Below are positions 54,810-62,491 of a stretch of DNA of 64,000 nt, one piece after another (positions within the stretch are counted from its first letter, which is position 1; every line of letters starts with the position of its first letter). Origin of the DNA: Maricaulis virginensis (GTDB lineage Bacteria; Pseudomonadota; Alphaproteobacteria; Caulobacterales; Maricaulaceae); the NCBI RefSeq assembly GCF_027922185.1, contig NZ_BSFE01000010.1:1-64000 (forward strand), given 5' to 3'. Both the position numbers and the translations under genes were made by a program. Below the pieces are notes generated by a model. It saw only the letters and a list, made by a program, of their open reading frames with translations, searched no databases and was not told the origin of the DNA.

Positions 54810-55637
54810 TCAACCGTCCTGACGCGTCATGGTGTAGACCTGCGCCGTCGCCGGGAAGCTGCGATCACGTACCTCCTCGGCATAACGCTGCACCGCCGCA
54901 GTGGTGCGTTCGGCCTGGTTGTCATAGCGCTTGACGAATTTCGGCGTCCATTCGAACACGCCCAGCATGTCCTGGGTGACCAGGACCTGGCCGTCGCAGG
55001 CCGCCGAAGCGCCGATGCCGATCGTGGGAACCGGCACTCTCTGGGTGATCTCGAGCGCCAGATCCTCGGCCACGCCTTCCACAACGATGGCAAAGGCCCC
55101 CGCATCGGCGGTTGCCATGGCTTCGTCGATCACTTTCTGACGTTCCGCGCGGGTCCGCCCCTTGGCCTTGAAACCGCCATCGGCCAGCGCCGCCTGGGGC
55201 CTCAGCCCGATATGCCCCATCACCGGGATCGAGCGCTGGGCCATGAAATCGATGGTTTCGGCGGCATAGGTGCCGCTCTCGATCTTGATCGCCTGGCAAC
55301 CGGTCTCGGACAGGATGCGCGCGGCATTCTCGAACGCCTGCTGGGGGGATTTCTCGTAGCTGCCGAACGGCATGTCGACCGTCACCAGCGCGCGCTTGGC
55401 GCCGCGCATCACGGCCTGGCCGTGCAGGATCATCATGTCGAGGGTAACGCCGATGGTCGAATCGAGCCCGTGCACCACCATGCCGACACTGTCACCGACC
55501 AGCAGGAGATCGCAGTGGGGGTCGAGCAGCCGTGCCATCGGGGCGTCATAGGCCGTCAGGCAGACGATCGGCTCACCGCCCTTGCGGGCCCGGATTTCAG
55601 GAGCTGTGATGCGGCGGGTCTGGGTCTGGGCGGACAT
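54810..55637 (-). CDS. panB: 3-methyl-2-oxobutanoate hydroxymethyltransferase
   Basis: A 275-residue enzyme for the first step of pantothenate (coenzyme A) synthesis, adding a hydroxymethyl group from methylene-THF to ketoisovalerate. It shows CLTAYDAPMARLLD, the Mg site LLVGDSVGMVVHG, VDMPFGSY, MGHIGLRPQA and the catalytic Glu in FAIVVEGV. It lies upstream of the YfgM-like gene on the same strand, 85 bases away. panC is not in the window. Confidence 0.96.
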   Translation of the reverse strand: MSAQTQTRRITAPEIRARKGGEPIVCLTAYDAPMARLLDPHCDLLLVGDSVGMVVHGLDSTIGVTLDMMILHGQAVMRGAKRALVTVDMPFGSYEKSPQQAFENAARILSETGCQAIKIESGTYAAETIDFMAQRSIPVMGHIGLRPQAALADGGFKAKGRTRAERQKVIDEAMATADAGAFAIVVEGVAEDLALEITQRVPVPTIGIGASAACDGQVLVTQDMLGVFEWTPKFVKRYDNQAERTTAAVQRYAEEVRDRSFPATAQVYTMTRQDG

Positions 55638-55714
55638 GGCTGTCTCTCCGGGGTTGGCCGGAGAGACTAGCTCACAATGCTGCAGCGCAAAAGCCTGCCC
55701 TCGCCCGTTCAGGA

Positions 55715-56059
55715 TCAGCCGGCAATACGGCGCGGCAGGACCACTGCCACGAGACCGACAGCGACAGCCATCGCGGCCGCGGCGAGCACTTCCGGCGACA
55801 TCAGGAAGCCGGCATTCGCCAGCAATCCTTCGGTCGGCACATGCATGTTGCCGAACACGCTTTCAAGCTGGGTGCCGGCGATGGCCGACCCGGTAGAGCC
55901 GGCACCGCCCAGGATCAGGACCCGCTTGCGGTCCGGACGGGACAGGCGCTCGACCACCGTTCTGGAAAAGGCTTCGCTCTCGCTGTCGCGTTCCAGCGGG
56001 GCTGCGGCGTCGGCAAAGGCCGCCTTCAGCCTTGCATCGAATGCATCATCCATCGTCAT
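55715..56059 (-). CDS. Small membrane protein of sigma cassette 1 (probable anti-sigma factor)
   Basis: A 114-residue protein. The first about 40 residues are charged and probably cytoplasmic (MDDAFDARLKAAFADAAAPLERDSESEAFSRTVVERL); a hydrophobic stretch LILGGAGSTGSAIAGTQL (about 48-65) and a membrane segment near the end (AAAAMAVAVGLVAVVL) follow, with a basic end. It overlaps the sigma gene (ATGA), the typical place of an anti-sigma factor, but it has no recognisable ZAS or other named domain. Confidence 0.65.
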   Translation of the reverse strand: MTMDDAFDARLKAAFADAAAPLERDSESEAFSRTVVERLSRPDRKRVLILGGAGSTGSAIAGTQLESVFGNMHVPTEGLLANAGFLMSPEVLAAAAMAVAVGLVAVVLPRRIAG

Positions 56060-56598
56060 GACGCCATTTCCTCAGCTTCCTGGAAGTAGGCCTGCAATTT
56101 GGCCCGCCCCCGGTTCACATGCGATTTCACCGTTCCCAGCGGCATCCCGGTCGCCTCGGCGGCTTCGGAATGCGACAATCCGCAGGAGTAGCACATCACG
56201 ACCGCGATGCGTTCCTCCTCCTTCAATGTGGCAAGCGCCCGGTCGAGATCAACCACATTGCCCATGTCCCGTGGCGCTTCGCTGTCATCCAGCCCTGTCT
56301 TGAACTTTTCCATCGCCCGCTCCGTCGAGCGCCGCTTGCGCGCGGCCATCAGGAATTCGGTATAGGCGATCGAGCAGAGCCAGGACTTGAACGCGCCCTT
56401 GCCAGTGAAGGTGCCGATCTTCTCGTAGGCGCGGATGAAAGCGTCCTGCGCGAGATCGTCGGCCAGGGCATGATTGCGGCACATGCGCTGCAGCATCCCC
56501 CTGACCAGCCCCTGGTGACGCCGGACCAGCTCCCCGAAAGCCGCCGCATTCTTGGTGGCGACCACGAGGGCGACAAGTTCTTCGTCCGGCGCCTTCAT
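56056..56598 (-). CDS. ECF-type RNA polymerase sigma factor (cassette 1)
   Basis: A 180-residue sigma-70 family factor of the ECF type, with only regions 2 and 4. Region 2 includes DDLAQDAFIRAYEKIGTFTGKGAFKSWLCSIA (about 47-78); region 4 includes GLSHSEAAEATGMPLGTVKSHVNRGRAKL (about 140-168). AGGAGG precedes the ATG. It sits between a three-TM protein gene (14-base gap) and a small membrane protein gene (4-base overlap). Target promoters are unknown. The second cassette at 57734-59002 carries a related but clearly different sigma factor. Confidence 0.92.
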   Translation of the reverse strand: MKAPDEELVALVVATKNAAAFGELVRRHQGLVRGMLQRMCRNHALADDLAQDAFIRAYEKIGTFTGKGAFKSWLCSIAYTEFLMAARKRRSTERAMEKFKTGLDDSEAPRDMGNVVDLDRALATLKEEERIAVVMCYSCGLSHSEAAEATGMPLGTVKSHVNRGRAKLQAYFQEAEEMAS

Positions 56599-56612
56599 CG
56601 GCGGCGTCCTCC

Positions 56613-56993
56613 TCAGGCCTGGTCTTTTTTGCCGAACAGGCCGAACCCGATCAGCACCAGACCGATCAGGCCCGGGAAGGCGGCGACGGCCGGCATGATG
56701 TACATGGCTTCTTCATCGCCTTCGACCGCGAAGATCGCGAAACCCAAAACCATCAGGGCCAGTGCGATGGCCACCAGGATCGAACCGCTCTTCAGATCGC
56801 CATTGGAATCCTTGCGTGGCATACCCAGTGCGCGGATCGTCTCCGGCGTCATGGTCTGCCCGTTGCGGATCGCCTCCTCGACCACTTTCAGCGTGGCCCG
56901 GCGATTGCGCGACACCGCACTCATTGCGATCCAGACGATAGCCACCACCATGATGAAGGGCGACATCGACACCAGCATGACTGTCAGGTCCAT
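56613..56993 (-). CDS. DUF6249-like membrane protein (cassette 1)
   Basis: A 126-residue protein with an N-terminal membrane segment (about 5-27), a cytoplasmic loop with KVVEEAIRNGQTMTPETIRALG (about 37-58), and two C-terminal membrane segments. This matches what I know as DUF6249, a family of unknown function found by sigma factor genes. ATG 56993 follows GGGAG. First gene of the three-gene cassette. The loop and layout closely recall the protein at 58583-59002, its likely distant paralogue. Confidence 0.75.
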   Translation of the reverse strand: MDLTVMLVSMSPFIMVVAIVWIAMSAVSRNRRATLKVVEEAIRNGQTMTPETIRALGMPRKDSNGDLKSGSILVAIALALMVLGFAIFAVEGDEEAMYIMPAVAAFPGLIGLVLIGFGLFGKKDQA

Positions 56994-57082
56994 TTTCGTA
57001 ACTCCCGTATCTGGGCGGGTCCGCACAATGCTGCCCGTTTGACACCTTGATGCACCATTGTGCGGAATTGGATGCAGGCGGA

Positions 57083-57643
57083 CTATCCGATGATGGCCAC
57101 GCCGAACAGATACATGTGAAGATTCATGATGATAAGGGCTGAAAGTGCGCCCAGCACGATCGCCGTCAGATCTCCGCCCCACCCCTTCACGACCGGCGGC
57201 GGGGTCTCGCGCAGCCAGGACGACACGAACGTCACCAGCGACCAGACGAAGAAACTGCCGAACAGGACCAGCGCGGCCCGTTCGCCATTGGCAAGGAAAT
57301 GCGCGCCTGCCCACAGCATGACCCCGGCCAGCATGGGGTGACGCACCCAGTGGCGGATATGTCCCGGCGCATAGGCGGAGACGATGAGGATCAGCCCCAC
57401 GGGCACCAGGGCGAAGGCCAGATGACGCGTCCAGACCGGCGGTGCCCAGACGGTTCCGGCGACGGGCTGGGCGAGCATCATGCCGTAGATGATGAGGCCG
57501 AAACCCACGAGCGAAATCGCGGTATAGGCCAGCTTGTAGGGTGTTTCCCCCAGAGCCGACTGCAAGGCCGGCCGCGCGCCCGGCACCACGCGCAGCGAAT
57601 GAACGCCCAGAAACAGAACCAGACCGGTGATCAGGACCAGCAT
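57083..57643 (-). CDS. NnrU family membrane protein
   Basis: A 186-residue protein with five or six membrane segments. The NnrU/DUF1295-like hallmarks are present: GVHSLRVVPGAR near the start, YKLAYTAISLVGFGLIIYGM, and HWVRHPMLAGVMLWAGAHFLANG (about 110-132). NnrU is named from denitrification gene clusters, but many members are unrelated to nitrogen oxides and no such gene is here; related isoprenoid-cysteine methyltransferase-like folds are possible. ATG 57643 with GGGGAGG is used. It sits between the two sigma cassettes. Confidence 0.83.
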   Translation of the reverse strand: MLVLITGLVLFLGVHSLRVVPGARPALQSALGETPYKLAYTAISLVGFGLIIYGMMLAQPVAGTVWAPPVWTRHLAFALVPVGLILIVSAYAPGHIRHWVRHPMLAGVMLWAGAHFLANGERAALVLFGSFFVWSLVTFVSSWLRETPPPVVKGWGGDLTAIVLGALSALIIMNLHMYLFGVAIIG

Positions 57644-57733
57644 GCGCACCTCCCCGCTGTCCGGGCCCGAGTATAGGCGATTCACGCCCGCGTCGCGGGG
57701 GCAAATGGCTGCCGCGGGAATTCAGGGGTCTGG

Positions 57734-58057
57734 CTAGCGCAAATTCGGCAGGCGTACACGCAGACGGCCGTTCAGCCAGAAGTGGCCGATCAGGGCCACG
57801 CCCAGCGCCAGCGGCAACGTCAAAAGCGCGAAACGGGACTCTCCACCCCGGAACAGGGTTTCCAGCACATCTCCCGCAACGGGGGCCATGATCAGCACGA
57901 GCAGGCAAACCACCAGCCCCTGCCCCAGCCGTTCGGCCAGTTCCCGCCTGAAGCGGCGGCGGGCAACATCGGCCATCACGGCCAGCCGGAAACCGGGGTC
58001 GCGCGCCGGCACATCGCCAGCGCGGAAGAAGTCCTGCAGCGGATCGTGTTCACGCAT
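57734..58057 (-). CDS. Small membrane protein of sigma cassette 2 (probable anti-sigma factor)
   Basis: A 107-residue protein: an N-terminal cytoplasmic part (MREHDPLQDFFRAGDVPARDPGFRLAVMADVARRRFRRE, about 1-40) and two membrane segments (about 47-64 and 76-94) with a basic tail. It overlaps the end of the sigma gene by eight bases. Position and topology are those of an anti-sigma factor, but the named anti-sigma domains are not visible. It is not obviously similar in sequence to its counterpart in cassette 1. Confidence 0.65.
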   Translation of the reverse strand: MREHDPLQDFFRAGDVPARDPGFRLAVMADVARRRFRRELAERLGQGLVVCLLVLIMAPVAGDVLETLFRGGESRFALLTLPLALGVALIGHFWLNGRLRVRLPNLR

Positions 58058-58580
58058 CGACCACTCCCAGAATGGCGATCAGACGGGTGCGTCCCCGGCT
58101 GACATGGGATTTTACCGTACCCAGCGGCAAGTCCAAGACACTTGCCGCATCGCTGTGCGACCAGCCGCCGGCCAGGCACAGCGCGACCGCGGCGCGCTGT
58201 TCCTCAGGCAATTGCCCCAGCGCCTGCTGCATCGCCAGCGCCATTTCGCGCTGCGGCTCGTCACTCACGGGCTGCAGTGCCTGCCAGGCCGTCTCGCGGG
58301 TGCGCGAGCGGGACATCGAGCGCGCCCGTGCCTTGGCCTTGCGCCAGGCGATCGCGAACAGCCAGGATTTCAGCTTCGTCCCGTCGCGCAGGCTGCGCAG
58401 ATGCGTCCAGGCATCGACGAAGGCATCCTGGGCGATCTCGTCGGCATCGGCGTCATTGCCGCTCACCCGCCGCAAGAAGCCGCGGACCGGCGACTGATAC
58501 CGGTCCACGATGCGGGCAAAGGCCTGATCCGATCCCGACCGGGCCGCCGCGACCAGCGCGCCGTCGTCGGGGGTCTGCAT
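58050..58580 (-). CDS. ECF-type RNA polymerase sigma factor (cassette 2)
   Basis: A 176-residue ECF-type sigma factor. Region 2 has ADEIAQDAFVDAWTHLRSLRDGTKLKSWLFAIAWRKAKA (about 46-84) and region 4 has GGWSHSDAASVLDLPLGTVKSHVSRGRTRL (about 138-167). It starts two bases after the stop of the preceding three-TM gene and is overlapped by the small membrane protein gene. Sequence is related to the cassette 1 sigma factor, especially in the LGTVKSHV-RGR region. Confidence 0.92.
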   Translation of the reverse strand: MQTPDDGALVAAARSGSDQAFARIVDRYQSPVRGFLRRVSGNDADADEIAQDAFVDAWTHLRSLRDGTKLKSWLFAIAWRKAKARARSMSRSRTRETAWQALQPVSDEPQREMALAMQQALGQLPEEQRAAVALCLAGGWSHSDAASVLDLPLGTVKSHVSRGRTRLIAILGVVDA

Positions 58581-58582
58581 GA

Positions 58583-59002
58583 TCAGTCATTCCTGCGGCG
58601 GCGCGAAAACAGGCCACTGAAAAGGAATGCCACCGCCAGAACGCCCAGGACCATGGAAATGAAGTACATTTCACGGGTGGTACCGCCCAGCAGGCCGGCA
58701 TAGCCGGTATAGGCAAAGACCCCTGCCAGACCGGTGAACAACACGACCAGGAAGACATGACCGCCTCCGGGGCTTCCGCCGCTCTCTTCGCCGGAGGAGT
58801 GATACTCGTGGCGGTGCGTGTTGTCGCTGTCGAGCGAGGCAAGCAATTCCGCCGGTGGCTCCTTGCCAGCCGCGGTATAGCTCTTGATCAGGTCGATCTT
58901 GGCCTGGGTGCGCTTGTAGCGCATGAAACTGCCCCAGCCGGCCGCAAGAAAGAACCCCAGCGGAAACAGCAGCCACCAGTAGCTGTGGAAGATCTCGACC
59001 AT
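58583..59002 (-). CDS. DUF6249-like membrane protein (cassette 2)
   Basis: A 139-residue protein with an N-terminal membrane segment (about 9-26), a cytoplasmic loop with KIDLIKSYTAAGKEPPAELLASL (about 35-57), a His/Ser/Gly-rich stretch (about 58-82), and two C-terminal membrane segments. The loop has the same pattern as in 56613-56993 (helix, Gly, Pro-Glu/Ala, helix). First gene of cassette 2; GGGACGAATGCG precedes the ATG. Confidence 0.75.
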   Translation of the reverse strand: MVEIFHSYWWLLFPLGFFLAAGWGSFMRYKRTQAKIDLIKSYTAAGKEPPAELLASLDSDNTHRHEYHSSGEESGGSPGGGHVFLVVLFTGLAGVFAYTGYAGLLGGTTREMYFISMVLGVLAVAFLFSGLFSRRRRND

Positions 59003-59089
59003 CGCATTCGTCCCTTTCCGGCGGCACCCCGCGGTGCCCTTCGATATCAGGTTGCCGCCGGGACCCCGTCCGGATGCAGCACCCGGAAA

Positions 59090-59716
59090 TTATTCTGCAA
59101 CCGGTGTCCGGCAGCACCCGTCCAGCAGCCGCCGTCCCTCGCCGTCTTCAATATCCGCGCTGACATGCCAGCCATAGCCCAGATCGCTCATGCCGTCGGA
59201 ACAGGCCTGCGGCGATACAAGTGCAAATCCGGTCACCTCCCCCTCGAACCGGTAGACGAAGGGATGCATGCGGCCACGCGCCGTGCGCGCATCGCGCACC
59301 TCGAAATCGCGTTCCTCACCCATCGAAATCGCGTCATTGAAACGCCCTTGGCCATTAGTATCGATCTCAAGCCCCCAGAAGGGTTCGGTCCCGGCACAGG
59401 CGAATCCGCCCGGCGCCGACTGTCCGGGAATATCCGGCCGCGCGTCTTCCGCCAGATAGGCGAGACTCACCCAGCCTTCCGCTCCCCGCAGCAGGACCCG
59501 GCCCCAGCCGTGCCGCGTTTCCAGCACCTCGATCCGGCTTGCCCCGGGCGGCAAGGATCCCACAAGTGCACTGGTCGGGCTGGGCGTACGGCGGACATTG
59601 AGGACGTCGTGACTGTCGACATTGACTACGCGATAGACCGCAGGCTGAGCCTGTGCGGGTCCGGCGGTCATCAGCACGGCGAGCCCTGTCACCGCTCCGG
59701 CCAGATATGCGCGCAT
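59090..59716 (-). CDS. Exported SH3b / COG3650-like protein
   Basis: A 208-residue exported protein. Signal peptide ends around AQAQ (residue 24). A bacterial SH3-like domain (about 26-85, DVLNVRRTPSPTSALVGSLPPGA, GWVSLAYL) is followed by a domain with FACAGTEPFWGLEI (about 102-115), a pattern known from COG3650-type predicted envelope proteins. A Cys-Cys pair is near the end. SH3b domains often bind peptidoglycan; function otherwise unknown. ATG 59716 follows GAGGAG. Confidence 0.8.
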   Translation of the reverse strand: MRAYLAGAVTGLAVLMTAGPAQAQPAVYRVVNVDSHDVLNVRRTPSPTSALVGSLPPGASRIEVLETRHGWGRVLLRGAEGWVSLAYLAEDARPDIPGQSAPGGFACAGTEPFWGLEIDTNGQGRFNDAISMGEERDFEVRDARTARGRMHPFVYRFEGEVTGFALVSPQACSDGMSDLGYGWHVSADIEDGEGRRLLDGCCRTPVAE

Positions 59717-59799
59717 GGTCTGTCTCCTCGCTGCCGGCACCAGACTATCCGGACCTCCTGTCCGACCTCAAACCGGATGTCAGCAAACGGGGACGAAAA

Positions 59800-60657
59800 T
59801 CAGGCAAGCGGCAGGTAGATATCCGAGCGCCATTCCGCTTCGGGGCGGCTTTCCGGATCGTCGACATAGTTCACGATGAGGGGCCGGTCGGCGATCAGAT
59901 GCGTGTCGTCCGCCATGACAAAGGCGTAGAGCCGGTCGATCGTGTCATGCAGCGTCGTATAGCTGCCCACATGGCGCAGGCGGGCATGCCGGCCGCCGGC
60001 GATATCGAGCAGCTCGACCTCACCCTGCGCCGGAAAGTCCTCGCCAATCTCGATGGCGCAGTCGAAATGGAGGTCTGCGGGATCGCAGAAGCGCGGATCC
60101 TCGTGCCAGACACCCCAGATTCCGCGCAGGCTTTCCATCGGAAGCTGCGAGAAGACGGTGGCGAACAGGCGCTCATAGGTCCGGTTCAGTTCGGCATAGG
60201 CGCCGATATTGCGGATCGCGAGCAGGCGCAGCGGGTCGGTGGAGACGATCTCGACCCGCATGGGCGTCGCAGCGTCGGCGCCTTGCGGCTGCAGCAGGCG
60301 CTCCAGAAGGCTGCCGCCTCCCGCCCGGATCTCGCTCGCCGTTGCACCGGTCGCAGCCTTGATGGCCCGCGCGAAGGACTGGCTGGTCGCATATCCCGAC
60401 GCCGCGGCCGCCTGCGTCACGGTCAGACGGTCATCCTGAAGGGCTGGCGCGGTGCGGACCAGACGGATGCGGCGCACGGTTTCCGCCGGGGTCTCACCCG
60501 TCATGATCCGGTAGATGCGATGAAAGTGAAACGGCGAAAGCGCCGCCACGCCCGCCAGGGTATCCAGATCCAGCAGGGCTTCCTCGTCGGCCGCCTCGAT
60601 ATGCGCCACGACCCGATCGATCCGGTCGGCATAGCCTGCACGATTATCCGCTCTCAT
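59800..60657 (-). CDS. AraC-type regulator with GyrI-like effector domain
   Basis: A 285-residue transcription factor. An AraC/XylS DNA-binding domain is N-terminal (about 10-110, LAGVAALSPFHFHRIYRIMTGETPAETVRRIRL and ASGYATSQSFARAIKAATG) and a GyrI-like small-molecule-binding domain is C-terminal (about 130-285). The order is that of SbmC/Rob-like regulators. Starts at TTG 60684 and ATG 60663 are possible; ATG 60657 has AGGAG at seven bases and is used. It is downstream of the ABC-F gene on the same strand. Confidence 0.9.
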   Translation of the reverse strand: MRADNRAGYADRIDRVVAHIEAADEEALLDLDTLAGVAALSPFHFHRIYRIMTGETPAETVRRIRLVRTAPALQDDRLTVTQAAAASGYATSQSFARAIKAATGATASEIRAGGGSLLERLLQPQGADAATPMRVEIVSTDPLRLLAIRNIGAYAELNRTYERLFATVFSQLPMESLRGIWGVWHEDPRFCDPADLHFDCAIEIGEDFPAQGEVELLDIAGGRHARLRHVGSYTTLHDTIDRLYAFVMADDTHLIADRPLIVNYVDDPESRPEAEWRSDIYLPLA

Positions 60658-60744
60658 CCCCATTCTCCTGTGTCCGGGTCGCAATGATACTCGCCCGCAC
60701 GGGCAGACACAGCGTGCCTGTTCTTGCTCATTTGCCCCCGGTGA

Positions 60745-62337
60745 TCAGGCGGCGGGCACCTCCAGCGTGATCGTGCGCGAGACACCGATCGCGTCCAGGA
60801 AGCGCGTATCATGGCTGGCGACCAGAATGGCGCCGTCATATCCGGCCAGAGCCTGTTCCAGGAGTTCCACGGCTTCCAGATCGATATGATTGGTCGGCTC
60901 GTCCAGGATCAGCAATTGCGGGGCCTCGGCCGCGCAGGCGAGACAGGCCAGTCCGGCCCGCATCCGCTCGCCGCCGGACAGGACGGAAACGGGCTTCTCC
61001 GCAGCTTCTGCCCGGAAGGCATAACGCGCGAGCGCGGCCCGCACCGCATTCTCGGAGAGCTTAGGATTAAGCCGGCGGGCATTGGCTGCGACCGACAAGG
61101 CTGGCTCCAGAAAGGTCACGGCCTGGTCGAGCAGCGCAAAGCGCTCATGCCGGCCCGAAACAGCGCCGCTGTCCGGCTGCTGCCGCCCGGTCACCAGATC
61201 GAAGACCGTGCTCTTTCCAGACCCGTTGGGACCGGCAAGCGCGATCCGTTCCGGACCTGTGATCTCAAACGAAAGCGGACCGACAATCCGCCGCCCGTCG
61301 CGCGAGAAGACCAGATCCCGGACACTCAGCACCGACTGGCTTGCGGCCAGGCCGCTGGCGGGAAGATCGATACTGAGCGGCGTGACGATCTCGACCTTCT
61401 CGCGGGCCGCATCGTATTCGGCCCCGGCTGTTTCCAGCTGGCGCGCCGACATGCGGGCAACCCGGCTGTCACTGCCTTCGGCCCGGTTCTTGCGCGCATC
61501 CAGGAGGATTTTCGGCTGTCCGCCCGAAGCGCGCACCTGGCGGCCTGCCCGGTCTGACCGCGCCTTGCGCTCGGACCGCTGACGCGCCGCGGCGCGGGCC
61601 TGGCGGACACCGGCCTCGGCCCGTTCGGCCTCCGCCTCGACGCGCGCGAGCCGGGCTGCACGGGCCTCCGCGAACGCGGTCCAGCCACCCCCGGTCACCG
61701 TCGCCCCAACCGGGGTCAGTTCGACGATCCGGTCCATGCACTCCAGCAGGTCCCGGTCGTGGCTGGCAACGATGATGCCGCCGGACCAGTTCTCGATCAG
61801 TGAGAGGATGGCCGCCCGGCCATCGGCATCGAGATTATTGGTCGGCTCGTCGAGCAGCAGGATATCCGGTTCGGCCAGCAGCATGCGTGCGATCGCCAGA
61901 CGCGTTCTCTGGCCACCGCTGGCGGCCGCAGCCGGACGGTCAAGCGGCCAGGCCGGCAATCCGACCTGCGCCAGCGCGGCCTCGACGCGGCTTTCCAGCG
62001 TCCAGTCGGCATGATCGAGATCGGCGTCGCTCGCCGTGCCATCGAGAATGCGCGCAAGACAGGCCTGCGCATCTTCCACCCCCAGCGCTTTTGCAATGGT
62101 GGCGGCACCGGCGCAGGCGTGCTGTTCCATCAGGGCGATCTTGCCCGTGACGGAGACCTCGCCGGCGGCGGGTGCAAGCGCACCGGAGAGAACATGAAGA
62201 AGGGTCGACTTCCCGCAGCCATTGCGGCCGACAATGCCGGTGCGTTCCGCCCCGAAGGCGAGCGTCAGGTCCGCGACGAGCGGACGGGCATCAGGCGTGG
62301 CGAGGGAAAGACTGGAAAGCGTGATCGAAGCGGACAT
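60745..62337 (-). CDS. ABC-F ATPase, second, divergent type
   Basis: A 530-residue protein with two ABC ATPase domains and no membrane segment. Domain 1 has GRNGCGKST, ASGGQRTRLAIARML and LLLDEPTNNLD; domain 2 has GPNGSGKST, LSGGERMRAGLA and LILDEPTNHID. The linker (about 225-320) is long, strongly basic and Ala/Arg-rich (ARQRSERKARSDRAGRQVRASGGQPK), and the C-terminal extension of the other ABC-F protein is absent. ABC-F members protect or restart ribosomes; resistance proteins also belong here, but nothing marks this one as such. ATG 62337 is used over TTG 62358. Confidence 0.88.
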   Translation of the reverse strand: MSASITLSSLSLATPDARPLVADLTLAFGAERTGIVGRNGCGKSTLLHVLSGALAPAAGEVSVTGKIALMEQHACAGAATIAKALGVEDAQACLARILDGTASDADLDHADWTLESRVEAALAQVGLPAWPLDRPAAAASGGQRTRLAIARMLLAEPDILLLDEPTNNLDADGRAAILSLIENWSGGIIVASHDRDLLECMDRIVELTPVGATVTGGGWTAFAEARAARLARVEAEAERAEAGVRQARAAARQRSERKARSDRAGRQVRASGGQPKILLDARKNRAEGSDSRVARMSARQLETAGAEYDAAREKVEIVTPLSIDLPASGLAASQSVLSVRDLVFSRDGRRIVGPLSFEITGPERIALAGPNGSGKSTVFDLVTGRQQPDSGAVSGRHERFALLDQAVTFLEPALSVAANARRLNPKLSENAVRAALARYAFRAEAAEKPVSVLSGGERMRAGLACLACAAEAPQLLILDEPTNHIDLEAVELLEQALAGYDGAILVASHDTRFLDAIGVSRTITLEVPAA

Positions 62338-62436
62338 GGCAAACACCGGCAAAAGCAAAACATTGGGTTTCGATTTGCAGGTGGTTGTTCATCATGCGCT
62401 CCGGGTTCGAGATCCGATGAGGCCGGTATGACCGCG

Positions 62437-62464
62437 CCCGGCCCGGAAATCAAGCCGGGCCGGG
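62437..62464. repeat. 10-bp hairpin between hydrolase and ABC-F genes
   Basis: CCCGGCCCGG (62437-62446) and CCGGGCCGGG (62455-62464) form a perfect 10-bp stem with an 8-base loop. It lies between two genes of the minus strand and could end transcription of the hydrolase gene, though no U-tract follows. It resembles the GC palindromes elsewhere in the window. Confidence 0.5.
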
Positions 62465-62491
62465 GCGGTATTCGTGAACAGTCCGTCCCGC

